A stretch of DNA of 64,000 nucleotides from Gnetum montanum (taxonomy: Eukaryota; Streptophyta; Gnetopsida; Gnetales; Gnetaceae), in the NCBI GenBank assembly GCA_015680685.1, contig MNCI01034661.1, positions 45,932-109,931 on the forward strand. The letters run 5' to 3'. This document shows, piece after piece, positions 23,953-33,512 of this stretch. How positions within the stretch are numbered: the first letter of the stretch is position 1; every line of letters begins with the position of its first letter. Under the pieces are notes generated by a model that was not told where the DNA came from, did not search any database, and was given only the letters and a program-made list of their open reading frames with translations. Both the position numbers and the translations under genes were made by a program.

Positions 23953-24126
23953 TTTAGATGGATCTTAGTTGTGTTATAAATCAAACCATCAAATACCAAT
24001 GTGCTATTCAAATTGAAAGTAGTTTTAAGGATGGCTAACATGTTTTAGAAACTATTAAAGTTTAGATCATACATATAGACATGTGATCAAATAATTAGAG
24101 GGAAGACTTTTAAAACTTCTTGTTAT

Positions 24127-24240
24127 AGGGACCATCACTTGGAGTGATGGTAAGATGCTTATTTCTCAAGTCATAAAACCTAGGTTTGAGTGTAGGCAAA
24201 GTCACTCAAAAGATATTAAGCTTTCACTCATGTATTTCCC
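24127..24240 (+). repeat. tRNA-like sequence, candidate SINE head
   Basis: Contains an A-box-like TGGAGTGATGG (24140-24150) and a B-box-like GGTTTGAGTGT (24183-24193) with tRNA-like spacing and an intervening 'TTCTCAAG' as in anticodon regions. It cannot fold as a clean tRNA, so it is a decayed tRNA or the head of a SINE. Confidence 0.4.
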
Positions 24241-24267
24241 TTCTAGAACCTTACTTTGGCTAGCGTT

Positions 24268-24600
24268 TCTAGATGAGCTTTTGGTTCTAATGAATGGTTC
24301 TACAAGCTAAGTCAATGTTGAGCCTTTTTAAGGAAAATGTTTCTATAATTTGGTTTTAAATACTAAAACAACAAGGCCTTTTAAATTAGTTTTTTGGTTA
24401 TAAAGAATAGTTCTACAAGTTGAGTCATCATTAAGCCTTTTTTAGCAAAATGGTTCTATGAGGGTGTTTTAAATGTTAATGTAGCAAGGCCTTTCAAATT
24501 AGCTTTTTGGTTCTAAACATTGATTCTAAAAGCTAATATGGTGTGGCCTTTCAAATGAGCTTTTGGTTCTAACTAGTTCTTCTGAATGCTAAGACAACTA
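24268..24600 (+). repeat. Degenerate minisatellite, about 115-bp period
   Basis: Two full and two partial units built around 'GCTTTTTGGTTCTAA', 'GGTTCTACAAG' and 'AAGGCCTTTCAAATTAG'. Not coding. Confidence 0.65.
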
Positions 24601-25774
24601 CACAATAGAAACAATAAAAGCCAAAAACAAGCTTGAACTCTAACCTTGCCAAATAGCTTTTTGAGAAATGAAAGTGCTCCACTCAATTTTGGCCTACTAA
24701 GATAAACTCCCATGTAATGGCTAAGTCAGCTCAACCTTGTAACTAGCTTCTTTGCAATTGTCATTGAAGCATTCAAAGCTTAAAACATCCAACAACAACC
24801 ATTGTAAAGAGCTTTTTTAGAAAAATGAATTGCATCTTGTAAGAAGATTTGAACCTATGATCTACCACAAATAGCTTTTGTACAATAGATTAGAGAAAGG
24901 GCTTCTTTGTGATATAACTTTCTACAATAGAACTCAAACAAAAACTCTAAGCTTAGCATGTACAACCCCTTCAAAAGATGAATGGGTATTATCATAAGAT
25001 GAAGGATCTGTTGAGAATATGTAAGTTCTAAAGAGTTGTGTTGTGATAGAGCTGTGATGCAATAATTGCACTATACAAAAGGTATTAGTTCCATTGCTCA
25101 AAATTAGTTTTTGAAATTCAATAGTTAACCATGAAAACCTTTTAAGTAGAGATTCATATGAGTAGGCTAAAGCATCACTGTAAGGGAGAAAAAATGAAGG
25201 TTTGTTAAAACATGATCTAAAACATATCAAGAAAACTAACAAACAATATTGGCTTCAATGCATATAACCAAAAGACTAATGCATTTTTAATGTATTTGAA
25301 GAATTTCTCAAACAAAATAATAGTATACCATTTTCACTAAGGTGAAGAGATTTGAAACTTGTTGTGGCAAGAATGGTTGCAATGACAATCCTAAGCTAGA
25401 GTAACTTAATAGTGAGATGTCAACCTAATAGTAAAACTCTTGATTTGAAAGATGCAATTTTGGTTAACTAAGGATCCATATTATACAGCAAGACATAATT
25501 TCTACCATTGTCAAATGGTGACATTTCATAAAATTACCTAAAAAAGCTCTAAATTTTGAAAATTTTGGTTTAAGGAAGGAGAAAGATTAAAAAAAAGAAG
25601 AAGATTGTGACATGGTAAAATAAGGTTCCGTGCTGCACGGGTGACTCGGACCCATTTACGATGGCTAAGCGTCACAATTGCTTAATGACTTTGGGCCTTG
25701 GCAATCGCATTAAATCTACTTTCATGTTTTAATAATTACGTTAATGCCTTTATTCTATGTCTGACAGTGAAATT
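24601..25774. other. Intergenic DNA, nothing recognised
   Basis: Mixed-composition unique-looking DNA. A minus-strand reading frame of about 100 codons at 24934-25242 has no recognisable domain and no supporting context. The last part near 25620-25690 is more GC-rich than its surroundings, but shows no motif I can name. Confidence 0.4.
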
Positions 25775-25776
25775 CA

Positions 25777-27849
25777 ATGAACTACGGTCGACGGCCATTC
25801 ATGATAGTGAAACTAGATTATGCCAAGGCTTATGACAACATTAAGTGGGATTTTATCTTGCAGACGATGACCAATTTGGGTTTTGGACCCAAGTTCTTGC
25901 ATATGGTGAAATGCTTATTCTCAGATGCTACTGCAAGAATTGCCACTACCTTCGGCATTGCCTCTCCCTTTCCAATACATAGGTCTGTGCACCAAGGTTG
26001 TCCTCTCGCCCCCTATCTCTTTATCATTGCATCAGACTTTCTTTGTCATCAAATTAACCTGGACATTAAAACTAAAGATCTCACTGGGGTTAGCCTTTCC
26101 TCCTCTCAACAACAGCTTCTCAATACGCACTTTGCCGATGACTCCTTTTTTCTAGTTCAAAACACAGCCACCAATTTTCACCGCCTCTTATCAAGGGTGG
26201 AGCAATATTGCACACTCTTAGGTTCCATAATTAACTGGAATAAATCCTCTGTTTATAGCTTTAAGGGCGATTACACACATGTGACCAACTATAATTGGAA
26301 GCAGCTTCAAGATTAAGACATCGTTAAGATTTTGGGAATCCCTTTCCGCTTTAGAGGCTCAACATCTGTTCTTTGGGAGCAAGTTATTCTTCAAATTCAA
26401 AAGAAACTCGACAAATGGAAAACAAAACCCCTCACACTTGCGGGTAAATACCTTGTTTGTAAGTCCATATGTGCGTCCACCCATGTGTATTACTCTTCAT
26501 GTTGGGCCCCCTCCCAAGCTGCCTACTAGGAGCTAGAACGGTTATTCCGTGACTTTATGTGGTCCTCCAAGGACTCTCAAAAAGGTTTTCATCGTGTCGC
26601 TTGGACTATTGTTACTCTCCCCAAGAATAAGGATGGCTTAGGCCTTTTGAACTCCTATAAGCAAGGAATTACCCTGGTTGCTAAGTGGTTGGTACAACAT
26701 TTAGATGCCTCAAATATTATAGGGACCCTCCTCCAATTAAGGCTTCATCAAGCATTTCCTAAAAATAAGCCCTTCTGGAAAGACATCCATTTCGTTAATT
26801 GGATTCTTTCCCCCCTCACTATCATTCTTCCCGGATCTCATGTTTTCAAAAGCATTTGGAGGGCCTAGCAAATTGTACACACTCACATAGACTGGACTAA
26901 CGTTAAAATCAACCCTACTATCCTCTCTAAAGTGTGTCTGTGGTGGTTACCTCTGTTGCCCGCTCCCCTTGCTATCACAAATGCTAAGGTGGCTACCTTG
27001 TGGTATCGAAAAGGTGTCATTTCCTTGAATTGTCTTAGGCTGGCTAGTCGTTGGATTTCAGGGGTCGAGTTTAACACTTTGTATGGGGTGTCGGCTGCAA
27101 TTAACCATTGCCTAGTTCTGATTTACTCTTTTCTCCATGGTCACTGGCACCTGGATGTTACAGTGCAAAGCCTTTTTCATAGCCTTCAATGGCTTAATGG
27201 GGTTAAACTCTTGCCCTATCAGCCATCTGTTCCCTTTCATCTCATGCATGACCCATCTGAAGTCATTCAATGTTGCAATAAATATTGGCACAAACAAGAG
27301 TCAGAAACATTTTGGATCCCTCTCTTCCAACTTATTTGGAAACTTCCGACCCTCCCCAAAATTAAGCAGTTCGTTTGGTGTCTTCTCCACCATGGTCTTC
27401 CTATCAGAAAACGTCTAGTATATCTTGGGATTCCTAATCCCACTTGCCCTCTATGTGGTGGACAAGATGACTTTGTCCATGTGTTTTGGCAATGTCCCTT
27501 TGCTCAACATGTGTGGTAGTGGACTTCTAAAGCTTTTCCATCCTACAAGCTATCTCAAGAGGATGCCATATTCGGATTTTTGAACATTACTTCTACTAAT
27601 CTTAATTTTCTATGGAAAGTTATTAGGCCTACTATTTTATATTATATTTGGAAGCGAAGATGCAATGTTCTATTTCAAAAGACAGAGTATTTTAACAAAT
27701 GTTTGCTTACCAGGTTGGAGATGTTGCAGATCTTTCGCCTCACCTATTTTCAACTCACATCTCAAGCATCCAAGTTCAATCTGGACAGTTATCAATTGGT
27801 TCATCTCCTGCAACTATGGGAAAGACCTATGTGTTTCAGTTACACTTAG
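25777..27849 (+). pseudogene. LINE ORF2 relic: reverse transcriptase and zf-RVT domain
   Basis: A single frame of about 690 codons is broken only by four stops (26314, 26527, 26866, 27517), with no frameshift. RT blocks are clear: 'VKLDYAKAYDNIKWDF', 'VHQGCPLAPYLFII', the catalytic 'HFADDSFFLV' and 'ILGIPFRFRGS', then 'ERLFRDFMWSSKDSQKGFH'. The C-terminal zf-RVT domain is at about 27330-27520 ('LPKIKQFVWCLLHHGLPIR', 'CPLCGGQDDFVHVFWQCPFA') with its C-x2-C...H...C ligands intact. Two stops fall where CAG or TGG would be expected. The endonuclease domain is missing. Confidence 0.85.
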
Positions 27850-28147
27850 CATCAGTAATCTCTGCAAAGAAGTTTTCCCTTTTATTATGTGGATTCACCA
27901 TTGGCATTCCCTCTATCCTTAACTGAGAGCTCTTTGCCTCATCTAATTCTATGTCATTCTATTTTGTAAAAAGCCAGTCAGTGCGATCATTTGGTTGTGC
28001 TCCAAGTTGGGGTACCTCCTCTAATACTCGTTTATTTCTAAGGTGTTTCCCCCGAGTGTCACAATGCTCTCAGTTTTCCCCTTCCCTTGACCCTATGACT
28101 TATTCAAGTTGTTGTAATCAATGCACCTTTAATTTCAATAAAACTTA
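25777..28147 (+). mobile_element. 5'-truncated LINE (non-LTR retrotransposon)
   Basis: The coding relic starts inside reverse transcriptase, so the 5' part is missing, as is usual for LINEs. After the last coding block (about 27850) a 3' untranslated stretch ends near 'TTCAATAAAACTT' at 28147, beyond which the sequence turns to the upstream region of the ACC-oxidase-like gene. I could not identify a target-site duplication. Confidence 0.72.
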
Positions 28148-28594
28148 AGAATCGCAGCCCCACAAATTAAGATCCTGTCTCGGCTCGATCATATTTTTAT
28201 TGTGCGAAGTGTTTTTTTTCTGGCATGGAAATGCATTTCAATCAAACTTTGCCGATGGGTTACGCAAGCAAAGCAAAAACACCTTGCTCAATTGGGTTAA
28301 TACGAGATAAGTCACAGCCCGCGTGGCTTGAAGCCCCGTACCGAATCAGGATGCCCAAACAACAGCAATCACAGTATCACACACATTATAATTTAGTGCG
28401 CAGACATGAANCGCAATCACAGTATCACACACATTATAATTTAGTGCGCAGACATGAACCCTGCGCAACCGTTGTCGTTCCGTGATCGTCCTCTATTTAA
28501 ACGCTTCCAATTCTTCTGCTGATCATCAGCGCTAGCACTTTCAAGCACAAGAGCAGCATTATTAGTGGCAAATTGAAGAGCAAGGCAGGCAAAC
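28148..28594 (+). promoter_or_regulatory. Upstream region of the ACC-oxidase-like pseudogene
   Basis: More GC-rich than the repeats around it. A TATA-like TATTTAAA lies at 28494-28501, about 95 bp before the start codon, giving a plausible transcript start near 28525. The stretch includes the duplicated 46 bp around the N at 28411. Confidence 0.5.
28365..28458 (+). repeat. 46-bp direct duplication across an assembly N
   Basis: 28365-28410 and 28413-28458 are identical, separated by N at 28411 and one base. This is what results when two overlapping contig ends are joined without merging, so it is probably not real DNA. Confidence 0.85.
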
Positions 28595-28775
28595 ATGGTG
28601 GTTCCAGTGATCGACGTTGCAGGGATGCAGGCAGAAAACAGAGAAAGCATCAAGACCCAGATTGTTGATGCTATCGATGAAGTCGGCTTCTTCCAGGTTC
28701 ATCTTTTTTGTGTTTTTTACGGCTTCTATGTGAATGTATATAATCTGAATCTTTTGTTTTTTGGCCTTGTGCCTG

Positions 28776-28797
28776 TATATATATATATATATATATA
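28776..28797 (+). repeat. (TA)11 microsatellite in intron 1
   Basis: Uninterrupted TA dinucleotide run within the 160-bp first intron of the ACC-oxidase-like pseudogene. Confidence 0.95.
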
Positions 28798-29457
28798 GAA
28801 TTTGATTGACTGACAGAGCAAGTGATTGTTTTGTAATTTTATGATGTTGATGGCAGATTCTGAACCACGGCATACCGGTGGAGCTCATGGAACGAGTGAA
28901 GCAGGTTGTGACCGAGAACTTCAAGAGCGAAAGGGAGCCCAAATTCAAGGAGTCGTTGGCGTTTCAGGAATTTCACAACGCCATTGAGCAGGAAGAGAAG
29001 GATCAGGAACAACAGTCAGCACCAGAGATAAAGAAGAAGATGGACAACGTCGACTGGGAAGACATCTTTACGCTACATTACGATGACCCCAACTACCGGT
29101 GGCCAAGCCAAGCAACTTCAGGTAAACCAGCCAGCCCTGGTAAAGACCCAAAAACGTGTATATACGTGCGATCATCCTGTTAGCTTTATCTCAATAATGT
29201 TATGGAATATGGATGGGCTATCCGACTCTTTTAATTTTGTTATATATGTTGTAACTGTTTTTGCATCTGAACAGTGTCTTAGAACAGAACCGTAGCAACC
29301 TATTTAAAACGAGTTGAGATTGGAATTTTTTCCAACTATAAACAATTTAAAACGTGATTCTTGTGTAGTTTCTTCTGTTATAGATACCATCCAAGTCTCC
29401 CTCTGTACAATATATCCATGGTCTTTTCCAGTTTCCGGTTCATGCATATAAAACATT

Positions 29458-29632
29458 TATCATGCATATGAGGCTCTAAGCATTCCGACACTGCTTTCTT
29501 TAGCCGGTAGCTATGTTATTGTTGAAAGTTTATCATGCATATGAGGCTCTAAGCATTCCGACACTGCTTTCTTTTCCCGGTAGCTATGTTATTGTTGAAT
29601 TCCCGGTAGCTATGTTATTGTTGAAAGTTGAG
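29458..29632 (+). repeat. Tandem duplication in intron 2 of the ACC-oxidase-like pseudogene
   Basis: A unit of about 72 bp beginning 'TATCATGCATATGAGGCTC' and ending 'GTTATTGTTGAAAGTT' occurs twice, followed by a third, partial copy of its last 30 bp. It lies wholly inside the intron. Confidence 0.85.
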
Positions 29633-30026
29633 AAAGGACAAGTTTTAAACGCATGTATGTATGTATGGAAGGAAACCAGGAAATTGCAGGGAGACGCTGC
29701 AGGAATTCGGGGCAGCGGTGAAAGCACTGGCAGAGAAGCTACTGGAGTTGCTGGATGAGGCGTTAGGCTTGGAGAAGGGGTACTTAAAGAGGGCGCTGGG
29801 TGGGGATTCGGCCTTCTTGGGGATGAAAGTGAGCCACTACGCGCTGTGCCCTCGGAGCGACCTCATATACACAGACGCTGAGGGCATCATTCTTCTTCTG
29901 CAGGACAATCAAGTTTCAGGTCTGGAACGCAAGACTCGCCCAGGGGAATGGGTGGAGGTGCAGCCAGTTCAGAATGCCATTGTGACAAACATAGGAGATC
30001 AACTGGAGGCCATCTCCAATGGCAGC

Positions 30027-31132
30027 TGTTGATGTCAACACTTCCATGCTCGCATGGGGCCATGATTATCAACGTTTCTATTTCTCTCTCTTAATAACCA
30101 CAGTAAAATCATACGAGTAGTGGGCATTAAAACTACCAGGTGGTGGTCATTAATGGTAGCGGTTACAGTCATTAGTGGTCATTAATGGTAGCAGTTATAG
30201 TGGCAAACGTGTCGGAAGTTACGGTAATAACAATCATTAATGATGGTGGTTACGTTTTAGAAGTTACGGTAATTACAGTCATTAATGATGGCGGTTATGG
30301 TCATTAGTAGCAGACGTTTTGGAAGTTACAATGGTTACAAACATAAGTGGGCACTTAATTGGAGAATGTGGGAGTTATTACACAAGAAGTGGTGGCGATT
30401 TTTTGTAGTCGTTACATGAAATGTACGCATCATTATGGATGACCACAGCGGCTATAAAATGGAGTCTAGAGGGAGGCTCTTGGATGGGGAGGAGAGTTCC
30501 CAAAAACAGGCTCTGGCTATCAATCTGAAAGGGCAACTTCCTCTACACTAAGAAGCAGTTTCGTCTTTTCTTTTTTTTTCTTTACAGGCTTCTAGTTGAT
30601 CTTCAAGGAGGGTCCAAGGCAAGCGCCAATAGCTCAAAATTAGATCCTTGCGGGTCTTCTCGGCGATGGCAGGAGCTTTTCACGATGGTGCAGACATGGG
30701 TGAACGATCTTCCTCTCTACAGCGGTGCACAAAAGGCAGCAAACGACGGTAGTCTTTGAGAATTGCAGTTGCTGCCCTATGTGGACTGTAGTGGATAGTC
30801 TCTCTCTCTCTCTCCCTCTCTTGTGGTGATTGCAGTCTTCTTGCCCAGCAGTGGATACCATCAGTAGTAACGAACCAACAATGTCAGCAGGACCAGGGAA
30901 AATTCAGCTCTTTTAATCACTTAGTGTATTGGAGACAATTATTTAATTTAAATTCTAGATTTCTTTCTAGTTTATTATTTGCAAAAGGCCACGTAGCCCA
31001 AGGCCACGTAGCCCTCTTTAGCTGAGACTATTCTCGGGTTTCCGTACCCATATGGGAGGCACCCTAGGCAATAGTCTCCTAAAACGAGTTTTCTTCTCCG
31101 ATGTTGGTGTGACCAAAATTTATGCATCAACA
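30027..31132 (-). repeat. Solo LTR of family D inside ACC-oxidase-like exon 3
   Basis: 1106 bp. On the plus strand it starts TGTTGATG and ends CATCAACA, perfect 8-bp terminal inverted repeats. The minus strand reads TGTTGATGCATAAATTTTGG, as does the copy at 18125. The 5-bp flanks GCAGC (30022-30026) and ACCGC (31133-31137) agree at three positions and fit a decayed target-site duplication. No coding sequence lies inside and no second LTR is nearby, so it is a solo LTR left by LTR-LTR recombination. Confidence 0.88.
30134..30340 (-). repeat. Tandem repeat inside the solo LTR D
   Basis: About four degenerate units with a period near 60 bp, built from 'GTCATTAATGATGG', 'CGGTTA' and 'GGAAGTTACGGTAAT'. 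It sits near the 3' end of the LTR, where the copy at 18125 carries the 20-bp repeat. Confidence 0.75.
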
Positions 31133-31371
31133 ACCGCTTGCGTAGTGCCTGGCACCGCATTTGTGCCAATACCAATGGAACTCACATGTCTGTGGCTTCC
31201 TACTACAATCCCAAACTTCAAACACTGGTTTAGCCTATGCCTAGGCTGCTCTTACCCGCTTAATCATCTTATGTTTTCGGCGAGTACATGAAGGTTTATG
31301 TCCACAAAAACTTCATGGCCAAGTAACCTCACTTTCAGGCTGCCACAACCACCATGGCTGCTAACCCCTGA

Positions 31372-31640
31372 TTAATCTCTATTCTATCCCATCATATCGT
31401 ATCGTATTATTAGATCATATCCAAGCCAACCCATTGATTTCCACAACATTCGTAATCCTTACTGTCATCTACCATTATTTTGTTTTTGAAACAGGAGACA
31501 TTCTCCTGTTTTGTGTCTGGGTCTGGTTATTAAATATGATAGTGTCACCATTAGCATAACTGTGTCGACATGCATTGTAGCACCCAATGTCATGGTTTTC
31601 ACTAAGAAAAACCCCCAAAAGTAGGAACCTGTTTACATGG
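31372..31640 (+). other. Former 3' flank of the ACC-oxidase-like gene
   Basis: Follows the pseudogene stop at 31371. Short ATCGTAT-type repeats near 31390-31420. No other gene or repeat recognised. Confidence 0.4.
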
Positions 31641-32505
31641 AAGACTTGAAAAAAATGGCCACTAGCACGTAATAATTCCCATGAATTGGCACATGGTAGT
31701 TGTTTGCTATTGCTTTTAGCGCTAGTAATTTTGATTTTAAATAATTTATGTTAAGTTTATCGACTTTAGCAGCGAATGGGCCATGTTCAAAAGCATCATT
31801 ATTTTCACTTCTTACTAAAGGCTTCTTTGTTAACAACCATAAGGAGAAAAATAAAGATACAAGAGAAAAAACAAAGAGTAACACCAATGCTTAAGTATGA
31901 ACTAAGCAAAGTTTTCAACAACATTGTTGATCCAAGTTTCTATTGGCCGAAAAAGATTATTAACCTCTAATAAAGCACTTCAAGGTTGAGACTAAAGTTG
32001 AAAAACAAGTTGAATAATGTTGATTTTCGAAGCATGGAAAACTCATCATGGATATCTACATGAATGTAAAAAATATCATATCTATTTTTCTGAATAGCAT
32101 GTAAAATGCAATGATGTAAGCTCTTCCTGATAAAAAGAAACTCTTAAGAAAGGGAAGGAGCATCTCTAAGAAGAGCTACTTCCTAATTAGAAAGAAAATG
32201 TTAACAACAAGAAAAGTCCAATTCCAAGTATGCATGGAATAAATAGAATTAGAAAAGGAATGAAAAATCTTATTAACTAAATTGCATATCATACATTTAG
32301 GTTCTAGCACACCCACATATATAAGATGTCATTTAATAGAAAGACCTTATTGAAGAAGATACCACATAAAATACTTAATTTTAAGAAGGCAAGGAAGCTT
32401 CTAGAAACTTCTGAGTTTTATTAATAGTATGCTTTGCAAGTACTACAAGGAAAGAAAGAGGAGCCATCCATCCCCATAAAACTAGCAACAAAAAGATTTA
32501 GAGGT
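31641..32505 (-). pseudogene. Older LINE relic, downstream part with zf-RVT domain
   Basis: Minus-strand reading near 32400-32240 gives 'LLKIKYFMWYLLQ', 'LSIK', 'LIYVGVLEPKCMICN', the zf-RVT pattern also seen in the LINE at 27330-27520. Many stops. It continues across element E at 58213, as the flanks GAGGT (32501-32505) and AAGGT (58213-58217) indicate. The border toward the ACC-oxidase-like gene is uncertain. Confidence 0.55.
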
Positions 32506-33358
32506 TGATGAATCGTAGATTGGCTTTGTTGACTAGGCCTTGTTGATGCATGATTTAATGCATTGACGTGGCCCCATTGATGTAGTGTCTATTTTTGCCT
32601 ATAAATATGCGTTCACCCACCGTATTTATGGCAATCTTTATCATAGTGTAGTAGAGCTCTTGCATTTTTTCTTTCCCAAAGTTAGAATATTTTTCCAAGT
32701 GCCTATAGCAAGAGTCATTAAGTGTCCGAGTCTTTATTTGAGCACTGTTGTACCTAAAGACGAAAGTGTGTGTGGTAATAAAGATGAGCTTTCAAATAAA
32801 CCTTGTAGCACTTTGGCTAGATTAAATATTTTTCCATGCCTTCAATGTTTTTAGCAATTTTATTTAATGCTTTTAAGTAATTAAGCTAAATTAAGCTGGA
32901 TTAAATAGTGATTAACTAAGCACATAAGCATGACTGCTTGCACATGATGCTTGGTAATCCTAGTAACGCTTAACGTTTGGTAATGCAACAATGTTATACA
33001 TGTTCAAGATGTGTATAGAAAGTGGGATTAGATGCTTATGTTATGTTGAGTTAGACATTGGTTAGTTAGTTAGATTAAATTAGTGAGTAAATTACTTCAG
33101 TCTTTTCATATTTTATTTTAAGCACTCAAAATATAAAACATAAACAAATAATAATAAAAAGCATATGCCTCAATTACACTTAACCATAGCTTTGCATATC
33201 ACAAGTGTAATTGGGAAGGCAACAAATGACTATTAGGGTAAGTTTACTTCATAGAGGCTAGTGTACCAAAAGACAAGGGGTTCATGGAATTCAACCAAAT
33301 CACGTGTGAATGCTTAGTGATTTGTATTGTTGAACATAGGGGTATTTGTTGCTCATCA
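32506..33358 (+). repeat. 5' LTR of element E
   Basis: 853 bp, starts TGATGAATCGTAG and ends GCTCATCA. U3 carries 'GTTGACTAGGCC', 'CATTGACGTGGCC' and related motifs before the TATA box CCTATAAATATG (about 32600). 'AATAAAGATGAGC' near 32779 is the probable polyadenylation signal. Confidence 0.9.
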
Positions 33359-33379
33359 TTGGCATCGTTGCTAAGGACC
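33359..33379 (+). other. Primer binding site of element E (tRNA-Asp type)
   Basis: TTGGCATCGTTGCTAAGGAC directly after the LTR, a decayed form of the TGGCGCC-GTTGCCGGGGA site complementary to plant tRNA-Asp. Confidence 0.7.
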
Positions 33380-33512
33380 TTTTTTGTTTGAAACGTGCAC
33401 TATCTAGGCATAGTGAAAATCATTCGCATCGTTGGATGAGCCCTAAGGTCAAAATCATTTTAAAAATAAATATAATAATTTAAGCACATTGATATCTTAT
33501 TCTAAATGCAAA

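Larger units (their letters stand above)
28595..31371 (+). pseudogene. ACC-oxidase-like pseudogene split by a solo LTR
   Basis: ACC oxidase makes ethylene from ACC with Fe(II), ascorbate and oxygen. Exon 1 is 28595-28696 (GT donor), exon 2 28857-29121, exon 3 29680-30026 continuing at 31138-31371 after a 1.1-kb LTR. Leaving out the LTR and one copy of a 5-bp flank keeps the frame exactly and gives 315 codons plus stop, the usual ACO length. Motifs: 'LNHGIP', 'VDWEDIFTLHY', 'LLELLDEALGLEKGYLKRAL', 'MKVSHY', 'GDQLEAISNG', then 'SAWHRI', 'MSVASYYNP' and 'FGEYMKVY'. Damage beyond the LTR: about five codons are missing around HxD, so its His ligand is lost ('DLIYTDAEG'); the Arg of RxS is His; stops lie at 31231, 31261 and 31324. 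Introns are kept, so this is a decayed gene copy rather than a retrocopy. The first part could still yield a 239-residue truncated protein, stopped by LTR-derived TGA. Confidence 0.88.

Noticed and set aside
24934-25242. Minus-strand open frame of 102 codons
   Set aside because: No recognisable motif, no homologous partner in the window and AT-rich codon use typical of chance frames.
28562-28948. Minus-strand open frame of 128 codons over the ACC-oxidase-like exons 1-2
   Set aside because: It is antisense to recognisable ACO exons and includes the TA microsatellite; no domain.
28595-30032. ACC-oxidase-like gene as a functional short gene
   Set aside because: The HxD His is missing, the C-terminal third is cut off by the LTR and the remainder has three stops.
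31052-31291. Plus-strand open frame of 79 codons across the end of LTR D
   Set aside because: It is out of frame with the ACO C-terminal exon, which is read in another frame from 31138.
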